The notes below the pieces were generated by a model. That model did no database searches, was not told the DNA's origin, and saw only the letters and a list, made by a program, of their open reading frames with translations. Positions 4,653 through 5,717 of a DNA stretch of 5,717 nt are shown here, piece by piece; within the stretch, counting starts at the first letter, position 1, and every line of letters begins with the position of its first letter. The DNA is from Candidatus Poribacteria bacterium (lineage in GTDB: Bacteria > Poribacteria > WGA-4E > WGA-3G): NCBI GenBank assembly GCA_028818995.1, contig JAPPMR010000057.1, positions 1-5,717 of the forward strand, read 5' to 3'. Both the position numbers and the translations under genes were made by a program.

Positions 4653-5369
4653 ATGAGCCCCATTATCGGAATCACCTGTAAAAAAACAACTGATGATATG
4701 CAGAACTACATTGATGCGATTGAGCAATACGGTGGTGAACCGCGCCTATTCGTCTCACGTGAAAAGTCTGTCGCCGATCACCGCGACGCTATTTCCGAAT
4801 ACCTTTCAGAGATAGATGCGCTCCTATTGCCAGGCGGTGGTGATATGAACCCAGCCCTCTTTTTTGAGAAGCGACATTCCGAGGTTAAAGGTGTGAGCCG
4901 CTCTCGCGATGCGTTAGAAATCTGGCTATGTCAAGATGTCTTAAAGGCCGACCTACCTATGTTAGGAGTCTGCCGCGGTATTCAGGTCATGAGCGTTGCA
5001 ATGCGTGGAAGCCTATATCAACACATACCCTGCCAGTTCACAGACCCTCTGCTACATAAGAAAAAGAAAAGTAGGAATGATTCTCAACATGACATTCAGA
5101 TCGAAACAGGGAGTTTACTAAACCAAATTACAGGCGATCGAGTTGCTAAGGTCAATTCGCGACATCATCAATCTGTGAAAGTGATAGGCGACGGGTTTAT
5201 CGTAACAGCGCAATCGGAAGATGGTGTAATTGAGGCCATAGAAAACCCATCAAAACGGTTTGTGTTGGGTGTGCAATACCATCCAGAGCGGATGCTGAAA
5301 AAACCGGACATGGAGGCACACGCGGCCCACCTATTTACTGCGTTTATTAAGGCGGCTTCCCAATCATAG
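4653..5369 (+). CDS. Class I glutamine amidotransferase, gamma-glutamyl-GABA hydrolase type (peptidase C26)
   Basis: The 238-residue protein matches the PuuD-like family, which hydrolyses gamma-glutamyl bonds, typically gamma-glutamyl-GABA in putrescine breakdown, in the cytoplasm. It has MSPIIGIT at the start, the family hallmark LLLPGGGDMNP (57-67), the nucleophile elbow GVCRGIQ with Cys107, VNSRHHQSV (167-175) and the end of the triad in QYHPE (His210, Glu212). Length is a little below the 254 of E. coli PuuD. I chose ATG 4653 because AAGGAG (4638-4643) precedes it by 9 nt and it aligns with the usual N-terminus; the frame stays open upstream to a TTG at 4521 and an ATG at 4599, neither with a ribosome site. 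No other putrescine genes are nearby, so the true substrate is uncertain. It is divergent from the exonuclease gene. Confidence 0.9.
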   Translation: MSPIIGITCKKTTDDMQNYIDAIEQYGGEPRLFVSREKSVADHRDAISEYLSEIDALLLPGGGDMNPALFFEKRHSEVKGVSRSRDALEIWLCQDVLKADLPMLGVCRGIQVMSVAMRGSLYQHIPCQFTDPLLHKKKKSRNDSQHDIQIETGSLLNQITGDRVAKVNSRHHQSVKVIGDGFIVTAQSEDGVIEAIENPSKRFVLGVQYHPERMLKKPDMEAHAAHLFTAFIKAASQS

Positions 5370-5717
5370 GGAGCAGGCGGTAGTTGGAAAAAGTGTCGTT
5401 CCTACAGAAAGACAGTGGAAGTGCACACCGAGGTATCTAATCCCTCTGGGCGACACTTCCGTCGCTCTACAGAAAAGGCTTATCCTACTCTTAACAATCT
5501 CTGCTTTCGACTCGTTATCTCTGAGTTTGGAGAGGTCATAACCGCGGAGTGCGAGTTCCAAGAACAAGGTTTCGTCCTTCTCTTTCGCATCTCGGACGTT
5601 CGCATAGTTGACCCCCAAAGCAGGCAGAAACGAGTCAGATTGTCAAGGATTCTGGTGCGTTTCATGGGGTACTCACTGGCTTTAACCCATTTTTGAACTC
5701 AATGGCATCCCATCCTT
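5364..5717 (-). pseudogene. Probable frameshifted remnant of an unrecognised gene, partial
   Basis: No intact gene fills the right end, but three minus-strand frames in succession give protein-like sequence. GWDAIEF (from 5715) leads into KWVKASEYPMKRTRILDNL (from about 5692), then into LPALGVNYANVRDAKEKDE (from 5627) and on through LELALRGYDLSKLRDNESK. One missing A in the five-A run at 5694-5690 and one missing base near 5627 would join them. The last frame stays open to the stop at 5364, but beyond about 5472 it runs into the repeat block and is probably not original coding. No start is seen; the gene enters from beyond the window. I do not recognise the family. Sequencing or assembly error is an alternative to true decay. 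Confidence 0.4.
5391..5478. repeat. Short direct and inverted repeats after the amidotransferase
   Basis: AAGTGTCG (5391-5398) is inverted as CGACACTT (5451-5458). The block GTCGttcCTACAGAAAG (5395-5411) recurs as GTCGctCTACAGAAAAG (5461-5477) in the same orientation. The 14-mer CTCTACAGAAAAGG at 5465-5478 is identical to 1670-1683, just before the 71-aa gene. This suggests a dispersed repeat family or remnants of a small mobile element. It is not a convincing terminator for the amidotransferase gene. Confidence 0.5.

Noticed and set aside
5370..5400. Intrinsic terminator after the amidotransferase gene
   Set aside because: There is no stable hairpin followed by a T-run; the inverted pair in this area has a spacer of over 50 bases.
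5415..5696. Plus-strand frame of 93 codons at the right end
   Set aside because: It starts at a GTG with no clear ribosome site, is antisense to the better-supported minus-strand remnant, and its start lies in the repeat block.

Overview
The window looks like a bacterial accessory region from an uncultured or little-studied organism. The DNA is of middling GC content, and the genes have Shine-Dalgarno sites and sigma70-type promoters, four of which carry a TGn extended -10. A Poribacteria-like environmental genome is possible, but this is only an impression from the style of the sequence; nothing here fixes the taxon. No rRNA, tRNA, CRISPR array or complete insertion sequence was seen.

Layout. 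Positions 1-281 hold no convincing gene but contain five AAACGGACA-type repeats at a 20-21 bp period. A minus-strand gene follows (282-1436), encoding a winged-helix (DeoR-like) protein in which one domain is duplicated on both sides of the DNA-binding domain. Divergent from it is a small AT-rich gene (1693-1908) whose promoter lies next to a 24-bp near-perfect palindrome, followed by a 31-codon candidate ORF (1928-2023). A 48-codon minus-strand helix-turn-helix microgene (2055-2201) sits back to back with a 40-codon plus-strand gene (2620-2742). The 418 bp between them carry two families of ordered short repeats, one with 21 and 31 bp steps and one with a 22 bp step.

Next come a minus-strand gene (2775-4376) that joins a DEDDy 3'-5' exonuclease to the C-terminal half of a UvrD-type helicase, without the Walker A/B half, and a divergent class I glutamine amidotransferase (4653-5369) of the PuuD/peptidase C26 type. 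The right end (5370-5717) holds short repeats and what appears to be a frameshifted remnant of a minus-strand gene.

How it fits together. There are three divergent gene pairs: 384 aa/71 aa, 48 aa/40 aa and 533 aa/238 aa. Two products look DNA-binding, two repeat clusters have helical-turn spacing, and one gene is a nuclease-helicase hybrid. This would suit a small accessory or mobile unit controlled through ordered DNA sites, but the link between these parts is inference. The amidotransferase is the only gene with a routine metabolic assignment.
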